64,000 nucleotides of DNA. Source: Ruminococcus_G sp964621905. GTDB taxonomy: Bacteria > Bacillota > Clostridia > Lachnospirales > Lachnospiraceae. The stretch covers positions 62,001 to 126,000 of the forward strand of contig CAZUNG010000002.1 of NCBI GenBank assembly GCA_964621905.1, in the 5' to 3' direction. Below the pieces are notes generated by a model, which was not told the origin of the DNA, made no database searches, and was given only the letters and a program-made list of their open reading frames with translations. The translations under genes and the position numbers were made by a program. Each line of letters begins with the position of its first letter. Within the stretch, counting starts at the first letter, position 1. Shown piece after piece: positions 32,284-41,307 of this stretch.

Positions 32284-33473
32284 ACGTCGCCCTCCTTGGC
32301 TCCTCTTAAAGTACTGATTTGTTCATACAAAGATTTCCTGGTTTTCTTCCGTGTTATCTCTGTAATCTGCAGACGTGTCATATCAACAACATTTGTTTTG
32401 ACCGGATCTTTCCGGCAGCAGGCTGCAAGTACATGCAGCAGTTCATCCTGATGATCAGGATTCTCCATATTAATAAAGTCCACTAAAATAATACCATATA
32501 AATTGCGGATACGCAATTGTCTGGCAATCTCTCTGGCGGCTTCCAGATTGATTTTCCGGTATGTCTCAGACGCCTTCTTTTTGCCGTTGAATTTTCCGCT
32601 GTTGACGTCAATCGCAACAAACGCCTCCGTTTGCTGAATCACCAGAAATCCTCCGCTTTTTAGCCAGATCTTCTGTTTGAGCGCATCTGCCAGCTCACGT
32701 TCCAAAGAAAACAGTTTATGCAGCGGAAGCATTCTGTCTTCATAAAATTGAAGCTGCCCGGCCAGACCGGGCTGAAACTGCGCCAGATAACTGCTGATAA
32801 CTTCATAAGCCTCAGGGATATCCGTAATGACTTTTTCAAGCTCCCCGTCTTTCAGACTTCTCAGCTCATGGATATAATAGGGAACTGCACGCTCCACAAG
32901 GGAATAGCACGTTCTCGTCCGGCCTTTTTTTACGACAACGTCCAGTCTTTCATACAATTCAAAAAGCTCTTTTAATATTTCCTCTTTCGAGGCATTTGCC
33001 GCATTGGTTCGTACAATGATGCCGCAGTCTTCTCTTTTAAAAGGTTCCACCCAGTTTTTCAGTCGGCGGCGAGCCTCTCTGTCCAGTTTCGCAGAGATGC
33101 CCAGTTCCTTCCTTCCAAGTGTTACCACCATATATTTTCCGGTCAGATTCAGATTTGCTGTCACCTTCGGCACTTTTGATTTCAGTGCTTCCTGTTCCAC
33201 CTGTACCAGAAGCTCATCTCCTGCTTTCAGGTTCTTTCCATCATTTTCATCCAGAGAAAAATAGCAGGAAAAATTAGGTCTGATGTCGATAAATGCCCCT
33301 CTGATCTCAGGCATTATTTTATTTACTTTTCCAACATAAATATTTCCGAGGATCGTTTCGTCTCCGGACGGATGGACCTGAAGTTCCAAAGCTCCGGTCT
33401 CATCGAGAAGTGCCATAACCTGACACATTGTCCCATGGACTAAAAAACTGGTCAGTATCAATTTCTTACTCAA
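32280..33473 (-). CDS. rng: Ribonuclease E/G family protein
   Basis: A 397-residue RNase E/G core. It contains an S1-like RNA-binding segment (about residues 35-115, IYVGKVNKIMPEIRGAFIDI), a 5'-sensor region, and the DNase-I-like catalytic region with metal ligands in FVAIDVNSGKF and ILVDFINMENPDHQDEL. The chain is shorter than E. coli RNase G (489) and lacks most of the C-terminal dimer part, a form common in Clostridia. It lies in the conserved run radical SAM-TIGR03936-rng near rplU and overlaps the upstream gene by eight bases. Confidence 0.93.
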   Translation of the reverse strand: MSKKLILTSFLVHGTMCQVMALLDETGALELQVHPSGDETILGNIYVGKVNKIMPEIRGAFIDIRPNFSCYFSLDENDGKNLKAGDELLVQVEQEALKSKVPKVTANLNLTGKYMVVTLGRKELGISAKLDREARRRLKNWVEPFKREDCGIIVRTNAANASKEEILKELFELYERLDVVVKKGRTRTCYSLVERAVPYYIHELRSLKDGELEKVITDIPEAYEVISSYLAQFQPGLAGQLQFYEDRMLPLHKLFSLERELADALKQKIWLKSGGFLVIQQTEAFVAIDVNSGKFNGKKKASETYRKINLEAAREIARQLRIRNLYGIILVDFINMENPDHQDELLHVLAACCRKDPVKTNVVDMTRLQITEITRKKTRKSLYEQISTLRGAKEGDV

Positions 33474-34173
33474 TGATCTTCCCCAGACTTTCCAGAGTCA
33501 CCAGCTTCCTATGCTGTTCATCCCCTATATTCGCATAGACCTCATCACGATGCACCATCCACGCATACGGTGTGATTTCTTCCCCCATATAACGGTAAAA
33601 GGCCTCCATCACAAGTTCCGGTTTGAGATTATGGACACTTCCGCTGGCAAGCTGCATAAATATCCGGCCCTCTTTTAACTCAAGCCGGTAAATCATCGGG
33701 CGGATATCTGTCTCCTGTTCACTGCGTTTTGTCTTTTTCATCACGACAATCGCACTCTGTGCCATGAATCCGGAAATAAAATCTTTATGATTTTGTTTTG
33801 GCTTTCGTCCTTCTCTGAAATCCACATAATAATCCGCCGCTGCTACCAATGACATTGCCTTACTGGTTTTCTGATCCGGTATCTCCCTGACGCTCAGTAC
33901 ACGGACACCGTCTGCCATAACAGCATTAAAACGCCTGCCAAAATCGGCGGTGGACATCGCAGTATGAACCTCCATGTCGAAATATTCTCCGCTGCTTGTC
34001 ACACCGACACCGAGAGGTGCAGCAAACGACATGATCATATGCGGGCTGAACCCTTCCGAATATGCCACGTCAATACCGGCGCGGCGTATCGCCTTCTGGA
34101 AATAGCGCATCATATCAAGATGACCAATGAATTTCATTGCACCTTTTTTTTCAAATTTAACCCTTACTTTCAA
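33466..34173 (-). CDS. TIGR03936 family protein (DUF2344, radical-SAM associated)
   Basis: A 235-residue protein beginning KVRVKFEKKGAMKFIGHLDMMRYFQKAIRRAG, the signature of the TIGR03936/DUF2344 family found next to or fused with the TIGR03960 radical SAM protein. Its exact role is unknown; the genomic link to RNase G and L21/L27 suggests RNA modification. I chose the TTG start at 34173 because GGAGGAG lies seven bases upstream and it gives the family N-terminus. The start overlaps the radical SAM gene end by 17 bases. Confidence 0.9.
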   Translation of the reverse strand: MKVRVKFEKKGAMKFIGHLDMMRYFQKAIRRAGIDVAYSEGFSPHMIMSFAAPLGVGVTSSGEYFDMEVHTAMSTADFGRRFNAVMADGVRVLSVREIPDQKTSKAMSLVAAADYYVDFREGRKPKQNHKDFISGFMAQSAIVVMKKTKRSEQETDIRPMIYRLELKEGRIFMQLASGSVHNLKPELVMEAFYRYMGEEITPYAWMVHRDEVYANIGDEQHRKLVTLESLGKIIE

Positions 34174-36022
34174 TACAGACTCCTCCCCGATACGCGTTCG
34201 CACCGCATCCCGAACACTGCATTCTGCAGTTTGGTGTCACTTTTTCTTCTTTTGCAGCATTCCATTCGCTCAGAAGAAACGCTTTCCTTACACCGGCCTG
34301 AATGAAGTCCCAGGGGAACAACTCCATGTTCCCACGTTCCCTCATGGTATAGAAATCAGGATCTACTCCTGTTTCATCGAATGCCTCCTGCCAGCGCTCG
34401 TATTTAAAAAACTCGCTCCACGCATCAAAAACAGAACCTTTTTCGTATGCTTTCCGTATCACTTCGGCACAGCGCCTGTCCCCCCGTGCCAGAAATCCTT
34501 CCAATACCGTAACGTCAGCCTCATGCCAGTTATATTTGATACTTTTCTGATTAAGCTGTGCACGGATTTCCTCCCGCACAATTTTCACCCTGTTGAGATA
34601 CTCGCCCTGCGGACACATAGACGCCCACTGAAACGGTGTAAATGGTTTCGGCACAAAAAAGGAAGTACTGACCGTGATCTGACATTTTCCATTCCTTCTG
34701 TCCTTTGGAATTTCATAATATCGTTCTGCTATCTTCTCTGCCAGATGCGCGATTCCCTTCTGATCCTCCAAAGTCTCAGTCGGAAGCCCCAGCATAAAGT
34801 ACAGCTTTACCTTATTCCAGCCTCCCTCAAATGCAGTTCCGGCGCCATCCAGTATATCTTCCTCTGTCAGACCTTTATTGATAACATTGCGCAGACGCTG
34901 TGTCCCGGCCTCCGGAGCAAACGTCAGAGAACTTTTCCTGACATCCTGTACCTTTTCCATGATCTGCAGTGAAAATGCATCAATCCGCAGTGACGGAAGC
35001 GAAATATTGACATTCGTTCTTCTGCATTCTTCAATCAGAAAGTCCAGAAGTTCCTTCAGCATCGAGTAATCGCTGGAGCTCAGTGAACTCAGTGAAATTT
35101 CTTCATGCCCGGTATTTTTCAAAAGATCCTTTGCCAGGTTTTTCAGGTATTCTACATCACGTTCCCGGGTGGGACGATAGATCATACCAGCCTGACAAAA
35201 ACGGCACCCCCGGATACATCCTCTTTGAATCTCCAGCACCACACGATCCTGTGTTGCCTTGATAAACGGGACCACCGGCGCCTTGGGATAATAAGTGTCA
35301 GACAGATCCATGACAACCTGCTTTTCAACAGCTGCAGGAACTCCATCGCAAATCGGAGTAAACGCTTTCAATGTACCATCCTCATGGTACGACGGTTCAT
35401 ACAGCGACGGCACATAAATTCCTGGCACCAAAGCAGCCTTTCTCAGAAATTCCTCTCTCGTCTCGCCGTTTTTCCTGCTGGTCTGATAAATACCGAGCAA
35501 TTTAAAATAAACGGTCTCTCCTTCTCCGATATAAAACAAATCAAAGAAAGGAGCCAGCGGTTCCGGATTATACGTACAGGGACCGCCCCCGATCACAATC
35601 GGATCCTCCCAGGTTCTCTCCTTCGCCTCCAGCGGGATATTGCTGAGATCCAGGATCTGAAGAATATTTGTATAACACATTTCATACTGAATCGTGATTC
35701 CCAGAAAATCAAACTGTCTGACCGGGTCCTGTGATTCCAGCGCAAACAGTGGAATTTTCTCTTTCCGCATAATCGCGTCGAGATCCGGCCACGGTGAATA
35801 GACGCGCTCGCACCAGATCGTTTCTTTCTGATTAAACATGTCATATAAGATCTGAATGCCAAGATGTGACATACCAATTTCATAAACGTCCGGGAAGCAC
35901 ATAGCCACACGAATCTCTATCTCGTCTTTGTTTTTAACAACGGAATTTATCTCATTCCCGATATACCTTGCCGGCTTTTCTATTTTTAATAATACTTCAT
36001 CACTTAAAGCAAGTTTTCTCAT
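34157..36022 (-). CDS. TIGR03960 family B12-binding-like radical SAM protein
   Basis: A 621-residue radical SAM enzyme. A B12-binding-like N-terminal domain (DVYEIGMSHLGIQILYDMFN) is followed by the radical SAM core with the cluster motif CIRGCRFCQAG (CxxxCxxC) and FAPEAGTQRLRNVINKG. A C-terminal Cys-rich tail (CRMQCSGCG) may bind a second cluster. GAAAGGAAT precedes ATG 36022. It leads the transcript TIGR03960-TIGR03936-rng-degV. The substrate is not established for the family; the neighbours suggest RNA or ribosome-related work. Confidence 0.92.
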   Translation of the reverse strand: MRKLALSDEVLLKIEKPARYIGNEINSVVKNKDEIEIRVAMCFPDVYEIGMSHLGIQILYDMFNQKETIWCERVYSPWPDLDAIMRKEKIPLFALESQDPVRQFDFLGITIQYEMCYTNILQILDLSNIPLEAKERTWEDPIVIGGGPCTYNPEPLAPFFDLFYIGEGETVYFKLLGIYQTSRKNGETREEFLRKAALVPGIYVPSLYEPSYHEDGTLKAFTPICDGVPAAVEKQVVMDLSDTYYPKAPVVPFIKATQDRVVLEIQRGCIRGCRFCQAGMIYRPTRERDVEYLKNLAKDLLKNTGHEEISLSSLSSSDYSMLKELLDFLIEECRRTNVNISLPSLRIDAFSLQIMEKVQDVRKSSLTFAPEAGTQRLRNVINKGLTEEDILDGAGTAFEGGWNKVKLYFMLGLPTETLEDQKGIAHLAEKIAERYYEIPKDRRNGKCQITVSTSFFVPKPFTPFQWASMCPQGEYLNRVKIVREEIRAQLNQKSIKYNWHEADVTVLEGFLARGDRRCAEVIRKAYEKGSVFDAWSEFFKYERWQEAFDETGVDPDFYTMRERGNMELFPWDFIQAGVRKAFLLSEWNAAKEEKVTPNCRMQCSGCGANAYRGGVCIESKG

Positions 36023-36117
36023 ATTATTCCTTTCGTTTGCTGCGCACATTCGACTAATTACGGAGGTTCTGCTCTTTCAGCCGAAACCGTACGGTCGGAT
36101 TATATACAATTTCTCAT

Positions 36118-36146
36118 ATTATATACATTTTACAGGAGAACTTCAA
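36118..36146 (-). promoter_or_regulatory. Promoter of the radical SAM-rng-degV unit
   Basis: TTGAAG (36146-36141), 17 bases, TATAAT (36123-36118) on the minus strand. A second TATAAT lies downstream (near 36100) without a good -35. Confidence 0.65.
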
Positions 36147-36175
36147 GCAGATCTGATAAACATTTCCAGAGCATC

Positions 36176-36214
36176 AAAAAAGACACCAAAAACTGCTGCC
36201 AGATTTTTGATACC
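36176..36214 (-). terminator. Terminator after the diguanylate cyclase gene
   Basis: GGTATCAAAAA and TTTTTGGTGTC pair with three wobble pairs around an 11-base loop and are followed by TTTTTT on the minus strand, about 35 bases after the stop at 36250. Confidence 0.65.
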
Positions 36215-36249
36215 TTTTTTGTTTCCTTGTAACAAATGGAATTCTGTAC

Positions 36250-37242
36250 TTAATGACTGTGCGCCCAGCAATAGCGTCCTTTGCCTTTTCTTTTTGCGCA
36301 GTACATCGCCCTGTCTGTCCGTTGATAAAGAGCCGCAAAGTCTTCCCCGGTTCCGCTGCTGAAAGCAATTCCTGCCGAGCAGCTGACCGGAACGTTCAGT
36401 TTTTCTGACAATCCGCGGCATCCTTCTGTAAGCGCCAGAAAACGCATTTCCGCGATGCTCTTTTCTTTCAGGTTTCCATCCCACACGGCAAACTCGTCGC
36501 CGCCCATCCTTCCGACGAGCGCAGATGCGCCGAATATTCTCTGAAGAAGTTTTCCAAATTCACGGATCACCTCATCTCCCGCCAGATGCCCCATCGAATC
36601 ATTCACGCTTTTGAAATCATCCAGATCAATCGAAAAAAAATATCCGGTCTCAGTTCCAAGCCTCTGCTGCACATGGTATTCCATGTATATCCGGTTATAA
36701 AGTCCGGTCATGTGGTCGAGTTCAACCCGCTGCTCTAATACCTTACTTTTTTGTATCGCTTCATTGGCCAGTGACACAAGCGTCTGTGGATAATATTCAT
36801 CCTCCCCCTGATCCAGATAAGGCATGGAGTGATGAAGGCTGCAAATCTGTACTCCTTTTGGGGTATCCCGGCAGACGACCGTAAAGCGGCTTCCCTCCAT
36901 ATCCACCAGAACGGCTTTTTTGGGCGTTGATTTTTCCCTGACCCAGATGCTTCCGTACACAACACAGACTTCGTCGGTGATTTCCTGCGCCTCATACCAT
37001 TCATCCTGCAGTTCAAACTGAATGTCCCGCGCCTCCAGCTGGTCTGCTGTTATCCCCCGCAGGAACTCTTCTTTGTTTTTGTACATCTCATGACGTCCGG
37101 TCCCGATCATCAGCAGATTATCAGGCAGTGCGCGTAACCCCTCTTCCAGCTTGTTCGGTTCCTGATTGATGATATACAAGTACCACAGATTCCTTACCTT
37201 TTCTATTGCACGTTTGCAAAAATCTGATTGTTTTCCAGACAT
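36250..37242 (-). CDS. Diguanylate cyclase with NTF2-like sensor domain
   Basis: A 330-residue cytoplasmic protein. Residues 10-150 look like an NTF2/SnoaL-type alpha+beta sensor (LLMIGTGRHEMYKNKEEFL, CSLHHSMPYLDQGEDEYYP). Residues 165-325 form a GGDEF domain with DHMTGLYNR, FFSIDLDDFKSVNDSMGHLAGDEV and an intact active-site loop MGGDEFAVW, so c-di-GMP synthesis is expected. I see no RxxD inhibitory site at the usual place. ATG 37242 lies one base after the stop of the hybrid kinase, which has a similar sensor, so they form an operon and perhaps one signalling unit. Confidence 0.9.
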   Translation of the reverse strand: MSGKQSDFCKRAIEKVRNLWYLYIINQEPNKLEEGLRALPDNLLMIGTGRHEMYKNKEEFLRGITADQLEARDIQFELQDEWYEAQEITDEVCVVYGSIWVREKSTPKKAVLVDMEGSRFTVVCRDTPKGVQICSLHHSMPYLDQGEDEYYPQTLVSLANEAIQKSKVLEQRVELDHMTGLYNRIYMEYHVQQRLGTETGYFFSIDLDDFKSVNDSMGHLAGDEVIREFGKLLQRIFGASALVGRMGGDEFAVWDGNLKEKSIAEMRFLALTEGCRGLSEKLNVPVSCSAGIAFSSGTGEDFAALYQRTDRAMYCAKRKGKGRYCWAHSH

Positions 37243-37243
37243 T

Positions 37244-40200
37244 TCAATTTCCCTTTTCACTTTTCCTGATACATTCACTCAAAATCTGCAGCATCTGTTC
37301 AACTTGAATCGGCTTGGACAAATGCCCGTTCATACCGCTGTCCATTGATTTTTGTGTGTCCTCATTAAAAGCATTGGCTGTCAGTGCGATAATCGGAATC
37401 GTCCGCGCATCTTCTTTTCCTGAAGTACGGATGCGCCGTGCAGCCTCCAGGCCGTCCATCACCGGCATCCGGATATCCATCAGAACAGCATCAAATCTTC
37501 CTTCGCCGCTTTCACTGAAACATTTTACTGCTTCCCATCCATTCACAGCACAGGACACTATAAAACCATTCATTTCCAGGATCGTCCTGGCTATCTCACG
37601 GTTTAGTTCATTGTCCTCAACCAACAGGATCCGGCATCCCTGAAAATCCTGTAGCGAAAACGCTTCTTTCTGTACTGGAATCACCGTCTTCTCCTGATCG
37701 GCGTATTCAAAGTTCAGGGTAAAGAAAAACTCGGAGCCTTTCCCCACTTCACTTCTGACTTCCAGTGTTCCGCCCATCATCTGTACCAGCCTGCTGGAAA
37801 TTGTCAGTCCCAGCCCGGTGCCTCCATAACGGGCCGAGGTGCCTGCATCCGCCTGTTCAAAAGCATTAAAGATACGTGACAGAACTTCAGGTTCAATCCC
37901 AATCCCCGTGTCCGTGACAGAAAAGCAAAGTGCTGCGCGCGGTGATGTCTTAAGCTTTTTCACCCGCACGGTTATGCTCCCCGTATCGGTGAATTTGATT
38001 GCATTTCCGATGATGTTGACCAGTACCTGGTTGATTCTCAGGCTGTCTGCACAGAGCGGAATATTTTCAACAAACTCGTTGTAAAAATATAGTTCCAGAT
38101 GCTTCTTGGCTGCCTGAGCACGGAATAATGCCTCCAGGTTTGACAACTGTTCTGCAAGGTCCATTGATTCATAATTTAGTTCTAATTTTCCACTTTCAAT
38201 CCGTGACATATCCAGAATATCGTTGATGAGGCTCAGCAGATAAACATTCGCCGACTCAATCTTATTCAGGCAGTCCATCATCCGCTCTCTGTCGTCCAGT
38301 ACGCTCTTGGCGATCGTCGTCATGCCGCTGATGGCATTCATCGGTGTTCGGATCTCATGGCTCATCCTTGACAGAAACTCTGTTTTTGCCCGGCTCACCG
38401 CGTCCGCCTTGGATTTCATAATGAAGGACGGAACAACCTTGACCAGCTCTTTTAAAAGCTTACGCTGCTCTGTGGTCCACTGATAATTCTCCTGATCCAC
38501 TTCAAAGCTCATGGAGCCGGCATACTCACCGTAATTCCAGATACCCGCGTGCAGACACGACGCAATATGTGAAATGCCGTCCCGCACATTGTGATCCGCC
38601 AGGCCGTCCTCATCATACATACTGGCGCAGATATCAAAATCCTCCGCCGAGGCATAGAAATTCTGTCCCAGCTGCAGATCACTTCGGTTTTTTGCCCACT
38701 GATAGGAAAAATGATAGCTTAAATAATCCCTGTCAGCCTCGATAATCGAGACACGGTCAAACTGAAACGTTCTTCCAATCCTTGAAAGCAGCAGGAAGAC
38801 CGCATCGTCCAGATTTTTTGATTTTCCAAGCAGATCCAGTGCAAACGAAACCAGATCATCATTCATATGGGAGGTTTCCATCTTGATATCATTGACCGGA
38901 TGTTTCTCTGTATAAAGCTGTGTAAGAAACACACCCAGTTCATTGGAAGTGTCCAGATAACAGGCAGCCTGTCCTTTGCCGTGTTCTTTGACATATTTGA
39001 GCGTACTTTCGGTACAGCGGTAAAGAGTATTATAATCATCGACAACTTCCGTGCTGCACATTCCGATGCTGACAGATACCTGAATATCTTTTTCATGGTT
39101 CACAAGAATATGCTGTACCTGTCCTGCAATTCTGGGACCGATCACCGTGGCCTCTTTCTTATTGCTGTTTTTAATAAAGAGCATAAACTCGTCGCCGCCT
39201 ATGCGCACCTGAATATTGTCTGTTCCGGTTTCTGCCATCAGCAGGTCTGCCACCTCCTGGAGGATTGCATCTGCAAATACATTTCCCTCTTTCTGATTGA
39301 TATCCTCAAAATCATCCATATCCAGCAGCATCAAAACACCGTGTTCTTCTGGTTTTCGCTGAATCAGATACTCCTGAATCAGCCGGATTCCCCTTTCTTT
39401 ATTATAAAGCCCGGTCAGACTGTCTCTGGACCGCGCTTCCAGAAGTTCGTCCTCAATCTCCCTCTGGCGGGTGATATTCTCCACAATCCCGACCACGAGC
39501 TGAGGTGCCCCATCCTCACCGGTAAGTATCACAGACATCGTCACCCTGCACCAGAAATCTCCCCAGACACCGCGGAATTCACAGGAAGCCGTTTTCTCTC
39601 CCCTTTGAATGCACTCATACATTTCATTAAAATCCGAATGGAACTCACCGTCAACCAGCTCTTTCGCGAAACTTGCAGGCATCTTTTCATACCGTTCGCG
39701 GCAGTGATACATCGTGCGGGTGCGCTCCGGTATGATGCATTCACTGGTCTGAGGATAATAGTAAAACTCACAGGTCATGGTATGTTCCAGTGCCTGGTGC
39801 AGAATCTCATTGCTGGCCTGCAGCTGCTCCGCCAGGCGCCGATTGCGCTGTTCTGTTTTTTTTCTGTCATCGATATCCAGATACACACTCTGGATCACCT
39901 TCTCCCCCTCACTGTCCAGCAGCACTTCTGCAGTGCCAATGATCCAGCAAAGTGTGTCGTCCTTTTGAATCAGGCGGTATTCATAGGTTGCCTTATCCCC
40001 CGGCTTTCGAAGCGTTGCAATTTCCTGCACGATACGTTCCCGGTCTTCCGCCGCTATCAGGCTTCTCAAATCCCAGTGTTCCTTTGCCCAGAACTCCTCC
40101 TGAGTGTATCCAAAGATGCGGATGGCCTCCTGGTTGGCACTTTTAAAGACCACATGATCTTCCGTCAGCCGGTACTGGACGATCCCGCATAACACCGATT

Positions 40201-41092
40201 GAAGAAGATGATCATAGTGGACTGCCAGCCTTTTTTGTTCAGCAGCCTGCCGCTTCAGCTGTTCTCTTGTCTCCACTTCTTTCGTAATATCCCGTATGAC
40301 ACTTACGCACACTTCCCTGCCGTCCTCAGACATTCCCTTTTTCCCGATATCATTGACCCAGATATAGCTTCCGTCCTTTTTCAGCATGCGGTACTGGACT
40401 TCATAGTCCCTGCCGCCATCAAAAGCTTCTGTTACCAGCCGGTCTACTTCCTCCCGGTCTTTTGGGTGCATACAGTTTATGACTTTGCCGTCAATTGCTG
40501 CCACAAATTCCTGATATGTATACCCCAGGTGAGAGAGCATGAGATCATTCACATAATAGAGTGGGAAATCCGGCTCAAGGTATCCTCCCATCATGCCGCC
40601 GGGAATGCTCCTGCCCAAAATGTCGAGTGCCTTTACCTCTAACCTCTGTTCCATTTCCATCCGGTTTAAATTAGCCGCAGGAAAAAATTCCCCGTCTCTC
40701 TGCTGAATTTCCGGCGTCGACGCATGAATGGACGCGATACGGCAGACTCCGTTCTCCTCACTGATGCAGGCAGCCGATACCCGAATCCAGAGATGTTCTG
40801 CAGAAGGGTCTGGATATACAGCAGCGGTCAGCTGGACTACAGCACAACTGTCATTACATACCGTCTCTTCGATACCGGTATAATCCATCCTGCATGGCCA
40901 GGGTGCTTGGGCAAACTCCCTGCGCAGGGCTGATTCTGCCTGCCTCAGACCGCATACCATCTCTGACTTTCCGGTTCCTATCCATTGAATCTTTTCCGTC
41001 AGGTATGATAACGTGTGCTTCAAATCACGCCGAACCAGATAGGCGTCAAAAAATGACTGTACTGTCTTGACTGCTTCTCCTGGTCGTATCAT
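37244..41092 (-). CDS. Hybrid histidine kinase with NTF2-like, PAS, GGDEF and GAF modules
   Basis: About 1282 residues, no transmembrane helix. In order: an NTF2-like N-terminal sensor (SFFDAYLVRRDLKHTL, IQWIGTGKSEM), three PAS modules, a GGDEF-type domain (IRIGGDEFMLF, with SVSIGMCS), a GAF-like domain (RIGRTFQFDRVSII), HisKA (His near 912 in SRMSHEIRTP), HATPase (NIIGNAIKF, DTGIGIEP, GGTGLGLT) and a receiver (Asp near 1206 in VLMDIRMP). The GGDEF loop is intact, so the protein may both phosphorylate and make c-di-GMP. I start at ATG 41092 because a promoter -10 covers the earlier ATG at 41188 and the sensor begins right there; GAGG precedes it. Confidence 0.88.
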   Translation of the reverse strand: MIRPGEAVKTVQSFFDAYLVRRDLKHTLSYLTEKIQWIGTGKSEMVCGLRQAESALRREFAQAPWPCRMDYTGIEETVCNDSCAVVQLTAAVYPDPSAEHLWIRVSAACISEENGVCRIASIHASTPEIQQRDGEFFPAANLNRMEMEQRLEVKALDILGRSIPGGMMGGYLEPDFPLYYVNDLMLSHLGYTYQEFVAAIDGKVINCMHPKDREEVDRLVTEAFDGGRDYEVQYRMLKKDGSYIWVNDIGKKGMSEDGREVCVSVIRDITKEVETREQLKRQAAEQKRLAVHYDHLLQSVLCGIVQYRLTEDHVVFKSANQEAIRIFGYTQEEFWAKEHWDLRSLIAAEDRERIVQEIATLRKPGDKATYEYRLIQKDDTLCWIIGTAEVLLDSEGEKVIQSVYLDIDDRKKTEQRNRRLAEQLQASNEILHQALEHTMTCEFYYYPQTSECIIPERTRTMYHCRERYEKMPASFAKELVDGEFHSDFNEMYECIQRGEKTASCEFRGVWGDFWCRVTMSVILTGEDGAPQLVVGIVENITRQREIEDELLEARSRDSLTGLYNKERGIRLIQEYLIQRKPEEHGVLMLLDMDDFEDINQKEGNVFADAILQEVADLLMAETGTDNIQVRIGGDEFMLFIKNSNKKEATVIGPRIAGQVQHILVNHEKDIQVSVSIGMCSTEVVDDYNTLYRCTESTLKYVKEHGKGQAACYLDTSNELGVFLTQLYTEKHPVNDIKMETSHMNDDLVSFALDLLGKSKNLDDAVFLLLSRIGRTFQFDRVSIIEADRDYLSYHFSYQWAKNRSDLQLGQNFYASAEDFDICASMYDEDGLADHNVRDGISHIASCLHAGIWNYGEYAGSMSFEVDQENYQWTTEQRKLLKELVKVVPSFIMKSKADAVSRAKTEFLSRMSHEIRTPMNAISGMTTIAKSVLDDRERMMDCLNKIESANVYLLSLINDILDMSRIESGKLELNYESMDLAEQLSNLEALFRAQAAKKHLELYFYNEFVENIPLCADSLRINQVLVNIIGNAIKFTDTGSITVRVKKLKTSPRAALCFSVTDTGIGIEPEVLSRIFNAFEQADAGTSARYGGTGLGLTISSRLVQMMGGTLEVRSEVGKGSEFFFTLNFEYADQEKTVIPVQKEAFSLQDFQGCRILLVEDNELNREIARTILEMNGFIVSCAVNGWEAVKCFSESGEGRFDAVLMDIRMPVMDGLEAARRIRTSGKEDARTIPIIALTANAFNEDTQKSMDSGMNGHLSKPIQVEQMLQILSECIRKSEKGN

Positions 41093-41176
41093 ATACTCCC
41101 TCGCTTTCCATATATCTCCATACCGCGGCTGCAATACCCGTTCCACAAAGCCGCCCTGTACATATAATTTTTCTAA

Positions 41177-41205
41177 ATCATAGCACATACTGCAAAAAAA
41201 CTCAA
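41177..41205 (-). promoter_or_regulatory. Promoter of the kinase-diguanylate cyclase operon
   Basis: TTGAGT (41205-41200), 17 bases, TATGAT (41182-41177) with an extended TG on the minus strand. The in-frame ATG at 41188 lies in the spacer, which argues for the downstream start at 41092. Confidence 0.6.
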
Positions 41206-41235
41206 CGGACTCTCTTTCAAAAGGACGGCAGATGA

Positions 41236-41283
41236 AATCCCGGTCTCCCGGAATACCACATCTGATTCCCGGAAACCGGAATT
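41236..41283. repeat. Imperfect 19-bp inverted repeat after the multicopper oxidase gene
   Basis: 41236-41254 and 41265-41283 are complementary over 19 bases with a few mismatches, mostly G-T capable, around ten bases. It lies 25 bases after the oxidase stop. There is no T-tract on either side; it may still end or stabilise the long oxidase mRNA. Confidence 0.5.
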
Positions 41284-41307
41284 TTCACCCTGCAAACGCC
41301 AAGTAGC

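Noticed and set aside
38867..40192. Plus-strand frame of 441 codons inside the second hybrid kinase
   Set aside because: It is antisense to well-conserved PAS/GGDEF sequence; its composition (many Cys, His, Ile, Phe) is that of a shadow frame.
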